A stretch of 64,000 bases of DNA from Anabaena sp051781005 (GCF_051781005.1 NZ_JBPWOA010000002.1:558001-622000), one strand, 5' to 3'; counted from the stretch's first letter, positions 45,310 through 54,252 are shown. Numbers and translations are program-made. Notes: generated from the sequence alone by a model not told the origin.

Positions 45310-45578
45310 TATGAAATTAATTCGTTGTATTTGGCAGTTTTATACAATTATAAGGGAATAGTAACTATAAACTCCGCGCTGCTTTTAGATGCTCTCATTG
45401 TACTCTTCTGATATTTTAGGAGGTGAATGGCATTTTTAAAGCTGTAGTTGACAGGTTGCTTGCTATCTATTTTCGATCCTATGTAATTCATCTCATGATT
45501 TATATCAATAATTGTGAAGATAATCTTCTAGAATAATTAAACTCATTGGTGTACATTAGATTCACGGAATTTAAACAA

Positions 45579-46772
45579 ATGGATTTTAGTCAAGTGCTGG
45601 CTGATAAAAATGATATTATTTTAGATAAATGGGTGATAGCTGTTCGCCAAGATAAACAGATAGAAAGTGCTGACAATCTATCCTTCAGTGCAATTAAAAA
45701 TCACATTCCATATATATTGAAAGCAATAGTAACAGTCCTTTCAACATATGAGAGCAATGATTTTAAGTCAATCGTCACTGCTAGTTGGGAACATGGAGTG
45801 ATTAGAGCCGCACAAGGCTTTAACTCAGAAGAAATTGCTAGGGAATATCATCATTTAAGAACAGTGATATGTGATGTAATACAAGAAGACTTGTTGGAGG
45901 GAACTCCTAGAGATATCATTCGGGCTTTTCGGTTGATTAACACTGTACTTGATGAAGCCATCGCTCGCTGTTTTAATAGTTATGTTGATGAACGATTAAG
46001 AGAATTAGATCATCTTTATAAGACTTTAATGTTGCACAATCAGGAACTCACTAGATTAGTTAATGCTAATCGAGAAAATCTCTCTTTACTAACTCATGAT
46101 TTAAAACAGCCTCTAGCTTCGATTATTGGCTACTCTGATTTATTTTTACGTCAATATCAAAAAACTGATGAAAAAGAAACTTCTCACAATATTGAACATA
46201 TTGAACGAGTATTACGTAATGGCAGACAATTACTGCGTTTAATTAATGATTTACTAGAAGTATCGCGATATGAGTCTGGCAAAATCAAACTTGAACTGAC
46301 ATCACCGGATGTCTGTGAAATTATTACTAATGTATGTGAAATGCTTGAGCCTTTAGCTGCTGAAAAAAAATTAGACCTCATAGTTAATTGTGAACAAAAA
46401 AACCAAAAAATAATCACAGATGCATTTCAATTACAACAAATTATCATAAATCTTGTTAGTAATGCAATTCGTTATACAGAGTCAGGAACTATTAATATTA
46501 CTTTTCATATATCAGATAATCAAAGATGGGAATTTATCGTTGATGATACAGGTATTGGCATTACACCAGAAAACCAAAAGCAGATTTTTGAACCCTATTT
46601 TCGTTGCACTACTCAAAAGTCTCACCTACCTGATAGCAGTGGTTTAGGTTTAACAATAGTTTCGCACTTAGTAAAACTATTACAAGGTGAAATTAAGCTA
46701 GTTTCTCAAGTAGGAGTTGGTTCTAGTTTTACTGTAATTTTGCCTTTGCAAATAGAAATGAAAGAAAGTTGA
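45579..46772 (+). CDS. cytoplasmic sensor histidine kinase with RsbRD-like N-domain
   Basis: The protein has 397 residues from ATG 45579; a TTG 11 codons upstream is possible. No membrane helix was seen. Residues 1-150 form a helical domain like RsbR/RsbRD N-terminal sensors (ILDKWVIAVRQDKQIE, RAAQGFNSEEIAREYHHLR). The dimerisation domain has His173 in LTHDLKQPLASIIGYSDLFL. The ATPase motifs are NLVSNAIRYTE, DDTGIGI and SGLGLTIV. It is an orphan kinase with no regulator adjacent, and its signal is unknown. Confidence 0.9.
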   Translation: MDFSQVLADKNDIILDKWVIAVRQDKQIESADNLSFSAIKNHIPYILKAIVTVLSTYESNDFKSIVTASWEHGVIRAAQGFNSEEIAREYHHLRTVICDVIQEDLLEGTPRDIIRAFRLINTVLDEAIARCFNSYVDERLRELDHLYKTLMLHNQELTRLVNANRENLSLLTHDLKQPLASIIGYSDLFLRQYQKTDEKETSHNIEHIERVLRNGRQLLRLINDLLEVSRYESGKIKLELTSPDVCEIITNVCEMLEPLAAEKKLDLIVNCEQKNQKIITDAFQLQQIIINLVSNAIRYTESGTINITFHISDNQRWEFIVDDTGIGITPENQKQIFEPYFRCTTQKSHLPDSSGLGLTIVSHLVKLLQGEIKLVSQVGVGSSFTVILPLQIEMKES

Positions 46773-46783
46773 TTTCGATCAGA

Positions 46784-46814
46784 GACGCAAAAAGGCTAAA
46801 AATAGTTTTGCGTC
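46784..46814. terminator. hairpin between convergent genes
   Basis: Perfect 9-bp arms GACGCAAAA and TTTTGCGTC are separated by 13 bases between the ends of the kinase gene and gun4. There is no strong T-run on either side; a second small hairpin (GGGA/TCCC) follows. Confidence 0.55.
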
Positions 46815-46835
46815 GGGAGCATCCCGGCTAACTGC

Positions 46836-47552
46836 CTAGGTATTCCAAGCGGGATGATTGAGAAGCGAAGACATCACCCGCACACCCCGCAGTTGATTAG
46901 AGAGGGGTAGATGACCTCTAGGGGCGCTTAAATCCCATGTGAACTCATGTGGGTAGCGTGTCCAGTTATTACCGCTTTTCCAGCCAATTTTCGTCCAGAG
47001 GTTGATCCAGTTTTTACCCAACCCCAGCCAAATTTCTCGCTGTACAGAAAAACCAAACTTCCCTTCCGAGTGGACTACCCACAAATGATTAATAGTTCGT
47101 AAGTCCTGAGTAGGGAAATTATCTACATCAGTGAAATACAACCATTTTCTCTGTACTGTTGTGGGGCCTGCCAGTTCACACATTTTTTGGATAGTCAGAA
47201 GGTCAGCAGCTTGGAACTCTTGACGAGTTAGTAGCTGTTGCAAAGAATTGTAACTGATCCCACAGTCTGATTTTAGAGGTACAATTCCTTCAGGAAAGTT
47301 AGTTTCTAGAAATTCTTTGGCTGTAGGTGCATCAGAGTTGTAGACTACTTGGTAGGCGTTACCATCAATCCAAGTTGCTGGAGTGTCACGACGTTTCAGT
47401 AAAAATTCCTGCAACACCTCCAATCCCTCATTACCCAAGTTAGCTAACTGTGGGATGATTTGTTGTTGGACTTTTTGGGACCCAGCGATTAAATTTTGGC
47501 GCAGGGAGTCGATGTTATTAGCAGTGCCTGATAAAATCATTGGGTCTGTCAT
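46836..47552 (-). CDS. gun4: GUN4, activator of magnesium chelatase
   Basis: This 238-residue protein binds protoporphyrin IX and Mg-protoporphyrin and stimulates Mg-chelatase in chlorophyll synthesis. The N-terminal helical bundle (1-85) of cyanobacterial GUN4 is present. The porphyrin-binding core shows LLTRQEFQAADLLTIQKM, FPTQDLRTINHLW, GKFGFSVQREIWL and the closing LSAPRGHLP. The length matches Synechocystis GUN4 closely. Confidence 0.93.
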   Translation of the reverse strand: MTDPMILSGTANNIDSLRQNLIAGSQKVQQQIIPQLANLGNEGLEVLQEFLLKRRDTPATWIDGNAYQVVYNSDAPTAKEFLETNFPEGIVPLKSDCGISYNSLQQLLTRQEFQAADLLTIQKMCELAGPTTVQRKWLYFTDVDNFPTQDLRTINHLWVVHSEGKFGFSVQREIWLGLGKNWINLWTKIGWKSGNNWTRYPHEFTWDLSAPRGHLPLSNQLRGVRVMSSLLNHPAWNT

Positions 47553-47751
47553 GCCATTACTCGTGTTAGCGGTGAGCGTGAATAAACGATTCAGCTATTG
47601 GGCATTCTACAAAATGAAGCACAGATAGCGAAATGTAGTTTACTATTTTTGACCGTACAAAATAGCGATCGCTTAACTGAAACCTACACCTGAGCTACCA
47701 ATACTGTATCAGTTAAAGCCGGGGATAATCTGCGCCTCAGGCATAAAGAGT

Positions 47752-48032
47752 GAGTTGCAGGAGTTCAGAATATAGGAGTTGCAGGAGTTACAGGAGTATG
47801 GCTATAGTTTGCGTGACAAATTAGGAGTCACTCGATTTTGGATTGACGATTTTGGATTTTGGATTGACGATTTTTCCGTCCTCAAGGACGGGGCTTGTAT
47901 CAAATTTTTTTAATCTAAAATCTAAAATCTAAAATTCCCGGTCATACTGCCAAGATGCTCCCTATCACAATGGAGGAGTTTTGAAGATCAATGTATTCCT
48001 TAAACTTCTGAACTTCTGAACTCCTGCAACTC
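47752..48032. repeat. 17-bp inverted repeat pair upstream of icd
   Basis: GAGTTGCAGGAGTTCAG (47752-47768) and its exact complement CTGAACTCCTGCAACTC (48016-48032) enclose 247 bases. Extra partial copies (GGAGTTGCAGGAGTT) lie next to the left arm. Confidence 0.75.
47913..47933. repeat. heptamer repeat, ATCTAAA
   Basis: Three perfect 7-base units lie in the icd upstream region. Confidence 0.7.
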
Positions 48033-48064
48033 CTGGAAATTCTTCTATTTGGAGTGTGTTAACT

Positions 48065-49486
48065 ATGTACGATAAGATTACCCCCCCAACAACTGGAGCA
48101 AAAATTACCTTCAAAAATGGTGAACCAGTTGTCCCTGAAAATCCTATTATCCCTTTTATTCAAGGTGATGGGACGGGTATAGATATTTGGCCAGCAACCG
48201 AAAAAGTACTTGATGCTGCGGTAGCTAAGGCATACAAAGGCAAACGAAAAATTAGCTGGTTTAGGGTTTATGCTGGTGATGAAGCTTGTGATTTATACGG
48301 AACTTACCAGTATTTACCCCAGGATACATTAACAGCTATTGAAGAATATGGCGTTGCTATTAAAGGCCCTTTGACTACTCCGGTAGGTGGGGGGATTCGT
48401 TCTTTAAATGTGGCACTACGACAAATTTTTGACCTTTATACTTGCGTGCGTCCTTGCCGATATTACGCTGGTACTCCATCTCCACACAAAACCCCGGAAA
48501 AACTGGATGTAATTATCTATCGGGAAAATACGGAAGATATTTATTTGGGGATAGAATGGAAACAGGGAAGTGAAATAGGCGATCGCTTGATCAAGTTCCT
48601 AAATGAGGAATTGATACCCGCTACCCCAGAACATGGTAAAAAGCAAATTCCCCTCGATGCGGGAATTGGCATCAAACCCATCAGCAAAACCGGTTCTCAG
48701 CGTCTTGTCCGTCGGGCTATCAAACACGCTTTGTTATTGCCTAAAAATAAGCAACAAGTGACCTTGGTGCATAAAGGCAATATTATGAAATACACCGAAG
48801 GCGCTTTCCGTGATTGGGGTTATGAATTAGCCACCAGCGAATTCCGTAACGAAACGGTGACAGAACGGGAATCTTGGATTTTGGGTAACAAGGAGAAAAA
48901 CGCCAATCTCTCCTTAGAAGAAAATGCCCGTCAAATAGATCCTGGTTTTGATTCTCTGACTCCAGAGAAGAAAGCGCAAATTGTCAAGGAAGTGGAAACA
49001 ACTCTTAACACCATTTGGGAAAGCCACGGAAACGGCAAATGGAAAGAGAAAATCATGGTCAATGACCGGATTGCTGATAGTATTTTCCAACAAATCCAAA
49101 CTCGTCCAGATGAGTATTCTATTCTGGCGACAATGAACCTCAACGGTGATTATTTGTCTGATGCGGCTGCGGCTATTGTGGGCGGTTTAGGCATGGGGCC
49201 AGGGGCGAATATTGGCGATTCCTGCGCCATTTTTGAAGCTACCCACGGTACAGCACCCAAACACGCTGGGTTAGACAGAATTAACCCCGGTTCTGTGATT
49301 CTTTCCGGTGTGATGATGCTGGAATTTATGGGTTGGCAAGAAGCCGCAGATTTGGTTAAAAAAGGATTGGGGGATGCGATCGCAAATTCTCAAGTCACCT
49401 ACGACCTAGCGCGGTTAATGGAACCACCTGTAGAACCACTAAAGTGTTCTGAATTCGCCGACGCAATCATCAAGCATTTCGGTTAA
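48065..49486 (+). CDS. icd: NADP-dependent isocitrate dehydrogenase
   Basis: This 473-residue enzyme converts isocitrate to 2-oxoglutarate, the carbon skeleton for ammonia assimilation in cyanobacteria. The start at ATG 48065 has GGAG ten bases upstream; a GTG three codons earlier is possible. Motifs include the substrate loop SLNVALRQIFDLYTCVRPCRY, YRENTEDIYLGIEW, the catalytic Lys/Tyr region HKGNIMKYTEGAF, and NADP-binding EATHGTAPKHAGLDRINPGS. It is longer than E. coli Icd because of an extra segment around residues 270-330, as in other cyanobacteria. Confidence 0.96.
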   Translation: MYDKITPPTTGAKITFKNGEPVVPENPIIPFIQGDGTGIDIWPATEKVLDAAVAKAYKGKRKISWFRVYAGDEACDLYGTYQYLPQDTLTAIEEYGVAIKGPLTTPVGGGIRSLNVALRQIFDLYTCVRPCRYYAGTPSPHKTPEKLDVIIYRENTEDIYLGIEWKQGSEIGDRLIKFLNEELIPATPEHGKKQIPLDAGIGIKPISKTGSQRLVRRAIKHALLLPKNKQQVTLVHKGNIMKYTEGAFRDWGYELATSEFRNETVTERESWILGNKEKNANLSLEENARQIDPGFDSLTPEKKAQIVKEVETTLNTIWESHGNGKWKEKIMVNDRIADSIFQQIQTRPDEYSILATMNLNGDYLSDAAAAIVGGLGMGPGANIGDSCAIFEATHGTAPKHAGLDRINPGSVILSGVMMLEFMGWQEAADLVKKGLGDAIANSQVTYDLARLMEPPVEPLKCSEFADAIIKHFG

Positions 49487-49495
49487 TTTCAGGTA

Positions 49496-49565
49496 TTTCG
49501 ATACCCCTTAACAAGGGGGGATAAATTTCTCAAAGTCCCCCTTAATAAGGGGGATTTAGGGGGAT
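49496..49565. repeat. dispersed palindromic repeat (CCCCCTTAATAAGGGGG type)
   Basis: Two related units (CCCTTAACAAGGGGGG, then CCCCCTTAATAAGGGGG with GGGGGAT tail) lie just after icd. This family is common between cyanobacterial genes and may also act as a terminator here. Confidence 0.7.
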
Positions 49566-49633
49566 CTACAAATATTGAATACCACGCGAAACAGTTTTCA
49601 GGCATCCTCTCAGAAGTCGGGTATCGAACCTTT

Positions 49634-50143
49634 TCATCCCCAATTCTCACCACCAGCTAACTGACAGAGATAATCATCCATAATCGCTGGCAATTCCTTT
49701 GGTGAAGAAGTATAAGTTAAAGATAGGAATCTAATTGCTGTAGTTAAAATTTGGTTTCTATCTAATATCGCTGACAGTTGAGAACGAGTATATTTACCAT
49801 TCATTACTTCTAAACTCGCATCAGCGATCGCATCTTCAATTACTTCCTCTTCTATTAAATCTTCCCATTCATCTTGATTGACATAATAGGATTTTTTATT
49901 TTCTTTAATATTGATTTTTTGAATTTCTCTAATTGAGTTACGAATAGAAGCAGCCCAAGAATTTGTTAATCGCTGTTCTACTTGATTTTTAATGAAATGA
50001 ATTAGGAGGATTTTTAAGAATGATTGAATTTGTCTGAGATTAGCTTGTTTACTCATTCCCTCTAATTCATCCACAATTGCTAAAGCATCTGCGTAATTTC
50101 CTTCTAAAATACTATTTCTGAGGTCGATTAATTCCTGTGTCAT
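49634..50143 (-). CDS. DUF29 family protein
   Basis: This 169-residue helical protein has the DUF29 pattern: ELIDLRNSILEGNYADALAIVDELEGMSK, then IHFIKNQVEQRLTNSWAASIRNSI. The C-terminal half is acidic and helical. DUF29 proteins are numerous in cyanobacteria; function unknown. It lies downstream of the glycine-zipper ATPase gene on the same strand, separated by a dispersed repeat. Confidence 0.8.
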   Translation of the reverse strand: MTQELIDLRNSILEGNYADALAIVDELEGMSKQANLRQIQSFLKILLIHFIKNQVEQRLTNSWAASIRNSIREIQKINIKENKKSYYVNQDEWEDLIEEEVIEDAIADASLEVMNGKYTRSQLSAILDRNQILTTAIRFLSLTYTSSPKELPAIMDDYLCQLAGGENWG

Positions 50144-50215
50144 TTTCCTTAAGCTCCATTTTCATAGAATGATCGGCATTGATTTGCGACTTGGAAATTA
50201 AATTGTTATATTTAT

Positions 50216-50372
50216 TATATAGCGGTATGCACTTGAATGAGATACATAATAAGCCCACTCCTCGCTTAAGGTGAACCAGCGCTGTAGGCGGGTTTCCCAC
50301 CGTAGGCGACTGGTGAATCCGAAGGAGGAGGGGGTTGGGGTTCTTGTATTTCACTCAACCAAGAACCGCCAT
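50216..50372. repeat. dispersed repeat, left copy flanking the ATPase island
   Basis: It starts TATATAGCGGTATGCA and ends TCAACCAAGAACCGCCAT. It is an inverted homologue of 55279-55382 and carries an extra inserted segment (about 50 bases around 50265-50325, itself with GCGGGTTTCCCACCG). Its right end is read through by the ATPase gene and supplies that gene's last codons and stop. Confidence 0.8.
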
Positions 50373-53015
50373 CTTAACAACCCAAAGCCGAAATAGTTCT
50401 ACTATTATTCTCCAGCGTCCCTGATTTTCTACAATGACATCATGACGTTTTAAAGTATCTAAAGCTGTCTGTAAATCGGTTTCATTTATTCCTGTAAATT
50501 CAACTAATTCATTTAAACTTAATCCATCGGTATTTTGTGCAAGGTATTTTAAAATTAATTGTTGAGTATTACCATTTTCTCCAGCTTGACCCCAAACACC
50601 ATTAAAGTAATTACTACCTCTTTGGAAAAACTCTGGTTTCTTGACAATTGTTTCTACATCTTCCAGTGTAAAAACAGATTCGCGGGGTTTTCCTTGTTCA
50701 AAAACAAAATCATTATATAGTCGGACTAAATGAAAACCTATTAACTGCACTAAATAAGGTTGACCGTAGGTTAAATCATAAATTTTATCTAGTGCTTCTG
50801 GTGTGTAGTCTAATAAAAAATCTTCAATAGCTGGGTTAGCAAGAATTTGACCAGTTCCACCACGACTTAAAAAACCGACACGAATAGGAAGAACACTAGC
50901 AAAAAAAGGTTGGAAATAATCTGCTGTCATTTCATCTAAGGTATGCAAACCAGCAAAAGCAAAAGCGACTTGAGAATGTGCTTGTACTAAACTACGCAAG
51001 AAACCCATAAAATCTGGGCTAATTTTTCCAGCTTTAATTAAATCTTCAATTTTCTCAAATTCATCTATAGCAATAATTAACCCACCAGATGAATTTTTAA
51101 TTACTTTTTCAAAATAGCGGTTAAAAGTCCGTTCAGGAAGTTTTAATAAATCATCATCATTAGGAGGTTCAATATTCACAACTTGGGAAATTTCATCACT
51201 AATGGCCATTAATACTTCACCTACTCCTTGAGTGACATCTCCTAATTTTAGTAAATTCACATAAACAACTTTGACATTTGCACCTAAAGAGTTAGCAGCA
51301 TTGAGTAAAATCGAAGTTTTACCCATGCGTCTATGACCATAAATTACTACCGATTGGAGTTGAATACCTCTCAGCCAAAGTTCTTCTAATTGTCTGATAA
51401 TATCTTCTCTTCCAATAAATAAATTACCCATTACAGGGTCGCCGATAACATAAGGATTATTTACAGGTTTAGTAATTACAATTTCCCCAACTTCTCCAGC
51501 AATTTGTAATAGTTGCTGTTGCCAATTTTTGGCAATGTCTATAATTAATCCTTGTTCTGCTTTGGGTAAGGTATCGGCTGTATTTAAAATAGTTGTCAGT
51601 TCACCTAATGCCCGATTTAAAGCTGAAGAACGAGACGCACGAGAAACACTAAGGTTAATGATTTTTATATCTTCAATTACTTTGACAAATCTATCTAATA
51701 TTTGCCAGGTTGCAGGACGTAATAAACCTGATTTGGGAACAGTAGGTATTTGTAAGTTAGCAATAGAATCTAAATCTTCACTGTAGTACAAAACTGCTAG
51801 AATTAAAGCAAGAATATACATTTCTTCCCCATAGAGAAGAGAACGAACTACTTGAAAAGCTTCTGTCGCTTTACCCGGTTGTTTTTTATGAAGATACCAA
51901 AAGCCAGCAGCAACCGCACGGGAAGGGGTATCTAGGCGGGTATCTGTATTCAAATTCGCTCTTAATCTTTGTTTCCCAGGAAAAGGTAAGAAAAAATTAT
52001 CTATTGCTTCTGATATAAGTTTGTCATTGAGAGCAGCAGACGTAAAATGTATTAATTCCCAATCATAGGTAGTTTCTGCCAAATGAGAAATTGACCAAAT
52101 TATTTGTTCTCGTGGTTTTGCATTCAATACCTGATTCACTGCTTGAACTGCGGGAATAAATTGGGTAGTATATAACAATAACTGATTAACATTATGTGTA
52201 CCAGTTTCCCAGTCCTGTAGTAACCAATTTTGTAAATGTAAATCAAAATAAGGTAAAGGAAGTGAAGTAATGCGAGGAAGTAAAAAACTACCATTTCTGA
52301 GGTAACGTAAGTTTAAAAGTAAGCCAATTAACCAATTTTCTGGACGTAAAAGCGCCACACCGAACGCCATACCGAACGCCATATTGAACGCCATACCAAA
52401 CTCCACAACTCCCAACATCGTACCTCCCATTATCATACCTCCCGCCATCAGACCAAACGCCACACCAAACGCCACACCAAACGCCACACCTCCCTCCACA
52501 CCAAACACCACACCAAACGCCACACCTCCCTCCACACCGAAAGCCACACCGAAAGCCACACCGAAAGCCACGCCGAAAGCCACGCCAAACGCCACACCTC
52601 CCACCATCAGACCAAACACCACACCAAGCGCCACACCTACCGCCACACCAAGCGCCACACCTACCGCCACACCAAGCACCACACCAAGCACCACACCAAG
52701 CACCACACCTACCGCCACACCGAACCAAGCAACACGCAACCCTAATTCTTGGAGAAATAAACAAATTAATATTGGTGTAATTATTGTTAAAACCACACCT
52801 TGAAATAACAATTGACGCTGAATAGAATTATTCCAATCTATTTCTTTTTCAGGAATATAACCCCCGCCAAAAGTATCAACATACCACCGTAGAGCCTGGG
52901 GAAAGTAAAACACCCAATACAGTAACCGTAGATAATCTAAAGGATTCCATAAAGAGAGAGGACGACGTAATTTAGGGGCTAAATCTAAACGAGGTACGGG
53001 AGATTTTGTATTCAT
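50355..53015 (-). CDS. membrane STAND-like ATPase with glycine-zipper repeat domain
   Basis: The protein has 886 residues. One or two hydrophobic helices (about 68-98) lead into residues 99-222, a run of tetrapeptides (GVAF, GVVL, GVAV) with Gly at every fourth position, the GxxxG glycine-zipper pattern of tightly packed or pore-forming membrane helices. A helical region follows (230-520). An AAA/STAND ATPase domain comes next, introduced by VMGNLFIGREDIIRQLEELW, with Walker A YGHRRMGKTS (about 559-567) and Walker B IIAIDEFEKIEDL. A winged-helix end (LSLNELVEFTGINETDLQTALDTL) finishes the protein. The last five residues (MAVLG) come from a dispersed repeat. The ATPase with membrane module suggests a stress or defence effector; that is inference. 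Confidence 0.85.
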   Translation of the reverse strand: MNTKSPVPRLDLAPKLRRPLSLWNPLDYLRLLYWVFYFPQALRWYVDTFGGGYIPEKEIDWNNSIQRQLLFQGVVLTIITPILICLFLQELGLRVAWFGVAVGVVLGVVLGVVLGVAVGVALGVAVGVALGVVFGLMVGGVAFGVAFGVAFGVAFGVAFGVEGGVAFGVVFGVEGGVAFGVAFGVAFGLMAGGMIMGGTMLGVVEFGMAFNMAFGMAFGVALLRPENWLIGLLLNLRYLRNGSFLLPRITSLPLPYFDLHLQNWLLQDWETGTHNVNQLLLYTTQFIPAVQAVNQVLNAKPREQIIWSISHLAETTYDWELIHFTSAALNDKLISEAIDNFFLPFPGKQRLRANLNTDTRLDTPSRAVAAGFWYLHKKQPGKATEAFQVVRSLLYGEEMYILALILAVLYYSEDLDSIANLQIPTVPKSGLLRPATWQILDRFVKVIEDIKIINLSVSRASRSSALNRALGELTTILNTADTLPKAEQGLIIDIAKNWQQQLLQIAGEVGEIVITKPVNNPYVIGDPVMGNLFIGREDIIRQLEELWLRGIQLQSVVIYGHRRMGKTSILLNAANSLGANVKVVYVNLLKLGDVTQGVGEVLMAISDEISQVVNIEPPNDDDLLKLPERTFNRYFEKVIKNSSGGLIIAIDEFEKIEDLIKAGKISPDFMGFLRSLVQAHSQVAFAFAGLHTLDEMTADYFQPFFASVLPIRVGFLSRGGTGQILANPAIEDFLLDYTPEALDKIYDLTYGQPYLVQLIGFHLVRLYNDFVFEQGKPRESVFTLEDVETIVKKPEFFQRGSNYFNGVWGQAGENGNTQQLILKYLAQNTDGLSLNELVEFTGINETDLQTALDTLKRHDVIVENQGRWRIIVELFRLWVVKMAVLG
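52345..52725. repeat. 12-nt tandem DNA repeat encoding the glycine zipper
   Basis: Plus-strand units such as GCCACACCAAAC, GCCACACCGAAA and ACCACACCAAGC recur for about 370 bases. Because most units are 12 bases (four codons), gain or loss of units keeps the reading frame. The unit sequence drifts in blocks, a sign of repeated local duplication. Confidence 0.85.
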
Positions 53016-53058
53016 AATATGTTTGTTTTATTGCTAATTTATATGTAATTTTGTAGTG

Positions 53059-53084
53059 TAGAGACGTTCCATGGAACGTCTCTA
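53059..53084. repeat. 26-bp perfect palindrome
   Basis: The arms TAGAGACGTTCCA and TGGAACGTCTCTA are exact complements with no loop bases. It is a dispersed cyanobacterial type. Its right end (CTA at 53082-53084) is the stop codon of the minus-strand gene that follows. Confidence 0.8.
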
Positions 53085-54110
53085 TAAAGTTTTTGTTTTA
53101 TACAAGTTATAACAAAGCTGGGTTAATTTTTGCGGGTGTCCACCACTTTCTTGAATCAGTGCTTGGATATCTGCTTCTGTAAAATCAATCGTGGTTGGTT
53201 GTAATCGCTTGGTAATAAAATCACAGATAGTTTTTTCATTCCAAGGGAGAATATCTACTTGTTGACAAATATCTGCTAATGGAGATGTTTCATAACTATC
53301 ATTAAATAATGTTTTTAGAGATTCATTTGCGGCTAAAACTAATTTCAAGCAAGCATTTTCACCTTCAGCTAAACCCCGTAAATGATCTCTCACATCTCTT
53401 GTAAATCCTTCCCCATTCAATTTACCAACATTATCTAAAATTAATAATACTCTTTTATCTTGTAAATTTCTAGTAAATCTATAACCTGTACTATCTGCAA
53501 TATCAAGTTTTTCACATATAGCAAAGTAAAAATCTTCTTGATTATGAATATTATTCATATCTAGAAAAACATTTTGACGAGGAGATTTTAAAAGATTTAT
53601 TGATTGTTGATAAACTGCATATAATAAAGATGATTTACCAATTGCTTGTTCACCAATAATAGCAACACTACTAGAATTATTGAGTAGTTCAAATATTTGT
53701 TGTATTTCTTGATCTCTACCAAAGAATTTTTCTGGATTATCTACTTTTGTATTGATAGGAACAAAGGGATTTTGATTATTTTGCAGTAGACTGATTTTAA
53801 TTTGAGTTGTTTCTCTAGTGGGTATTATAGGAGAAGAATTAGATAAATATTCTTGATGAAAGTGTTTTATGGGATTTTGAAAATTTCTTTTACTAACTAA
53901 AATACCTAAATCTTGTTTCAATTTGTTAAATAATTTACCTCCTAACTCTCTTGTATATTGGTTATCTCTGTAAATTGTAGCTGCAATATCTTCATATTTT
54001 TTATCTTCCCAAATACCCAAAAAAAGACTCTCTTCCACAGAATTTAAAACTGGTTTTCCCTTTTCTGACAATACACGATTTATGAAATTTAAAGCTTCTT
54101 TAGAGTCCAT
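53082..54110 (-). CDS. HTH-STAND ATPase
   Basis: The protein has 342 residues. Residues 1-85 form a helical, helix-turn-helix-like domain (FLGIWEDKKYEDIAATIYRDN, GGKLFNKLKQDLG) resembling the N-domain of cyanobacterial vWA-MoxR-associated proteins. An ATPase begins near 120 with NPEKFFGRDQEI, Walker A GEQAIGKSSLL and Walker B VLLILDNVGKL, and ends with IQESGGHPQKLTQLCYNLY. It is the size of a sensor/switch without an effector. It lies upstream of the glycine-zipper ATPase on the same strand (66 bases), so the two may be cotranscribed. Confidence 0.82.
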   Translation of the reverse strand: MDSKEALNFINRVLSEKGKPVLNSVEESLFLGIWEDKKYEDIAATIYRDNQYTRELGGKLFNKLKQDLGILVSKRNFQNPIKHFHQEYLSNSSPIIPTRETTQIKISLLQNNQNPFVPINTKVDNPEKFFGRDQEIQQIFELLNNSSSVAIIGEQAIGKSSLLYAVYQQSINLLKSPRQNVFLDMNNIHNQEDFYFAICEKLDIADSTGYRFTRNLQDKRVLLILDNVGKLNGEGFTRDVRDHLRGLAEGENACLKLVLAANESLKTLFNDSYETSPLADICQQVDILPWNEKTICDFITKRLQPTTIDFTEADIQALIQESGGHPQKLTQLCYNLYKTKTL

Positions 54111-54252
54111 TAGGCATATTTGAGTTGGTTGATGAAATTTAACACTAGGCTATTCAGTATTAAATTCTATCCTACAAACCTACATCTGACTACATTTGCC
54201 TACGTAAATTTTTGTCCGTAATTACCTACAACACCCAACCTATTCAGTATAA
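54111..54252. promoter_or_regulatory. divergent promoter region with phased CTAC and CTATTCAGTAT repeats
   Basis: CTATTCAGTAT occurs at 54150-54160 and 54240-54250. Between them CTAC recurs at 54172, 54180, 54190, 54200 and 54224, mostly about one helical turn apart. The stretch separates the minus-strand ATPase genes from the plus-strand small membrane genes, so it is a candidate control site for both. Confidence 0.45.

Larger units (their letters stand above)
47553..48050. other. repeat-rich spacer between gun4 and icd
   Basis: No gene was found in this 500-base stretch. It holds a HIP1 site, a 17-bp inverted repeat pair (47752-47768 and 48016-48032), repeated GGATTGACGATTTT units, a hairpin CCGTCCT/GGACGG at 47868-47891 and ATCTAAA heptamers at 47913-47933. 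No NtcA site of the GTA-N8-TAC form was found before icd. Confidence 0.6.

Noticed and set aside
47553..48064. Search for an NtcA site (GTA-N8-TAC) upstream of icd
   Set aside because: No exact match was found; near-misses have the wrong spacing.
52288..52764. Minus-strand Cys/Gly/Arg/Trp-rich frame in the same repeat
   Set aside because: It is another frame of the tandem repeat inside the 886-residue ATPase gene, with no independent support.
52384..52803. Long plus-strand frame of Thr/Pro/Ala/Asn repeats opposite the glycine-zipper gene
   Set aside because: It is the antisense reading of the 12-nt tandem repeat; the minus-strand gene has the ATPase domain and a proper start.
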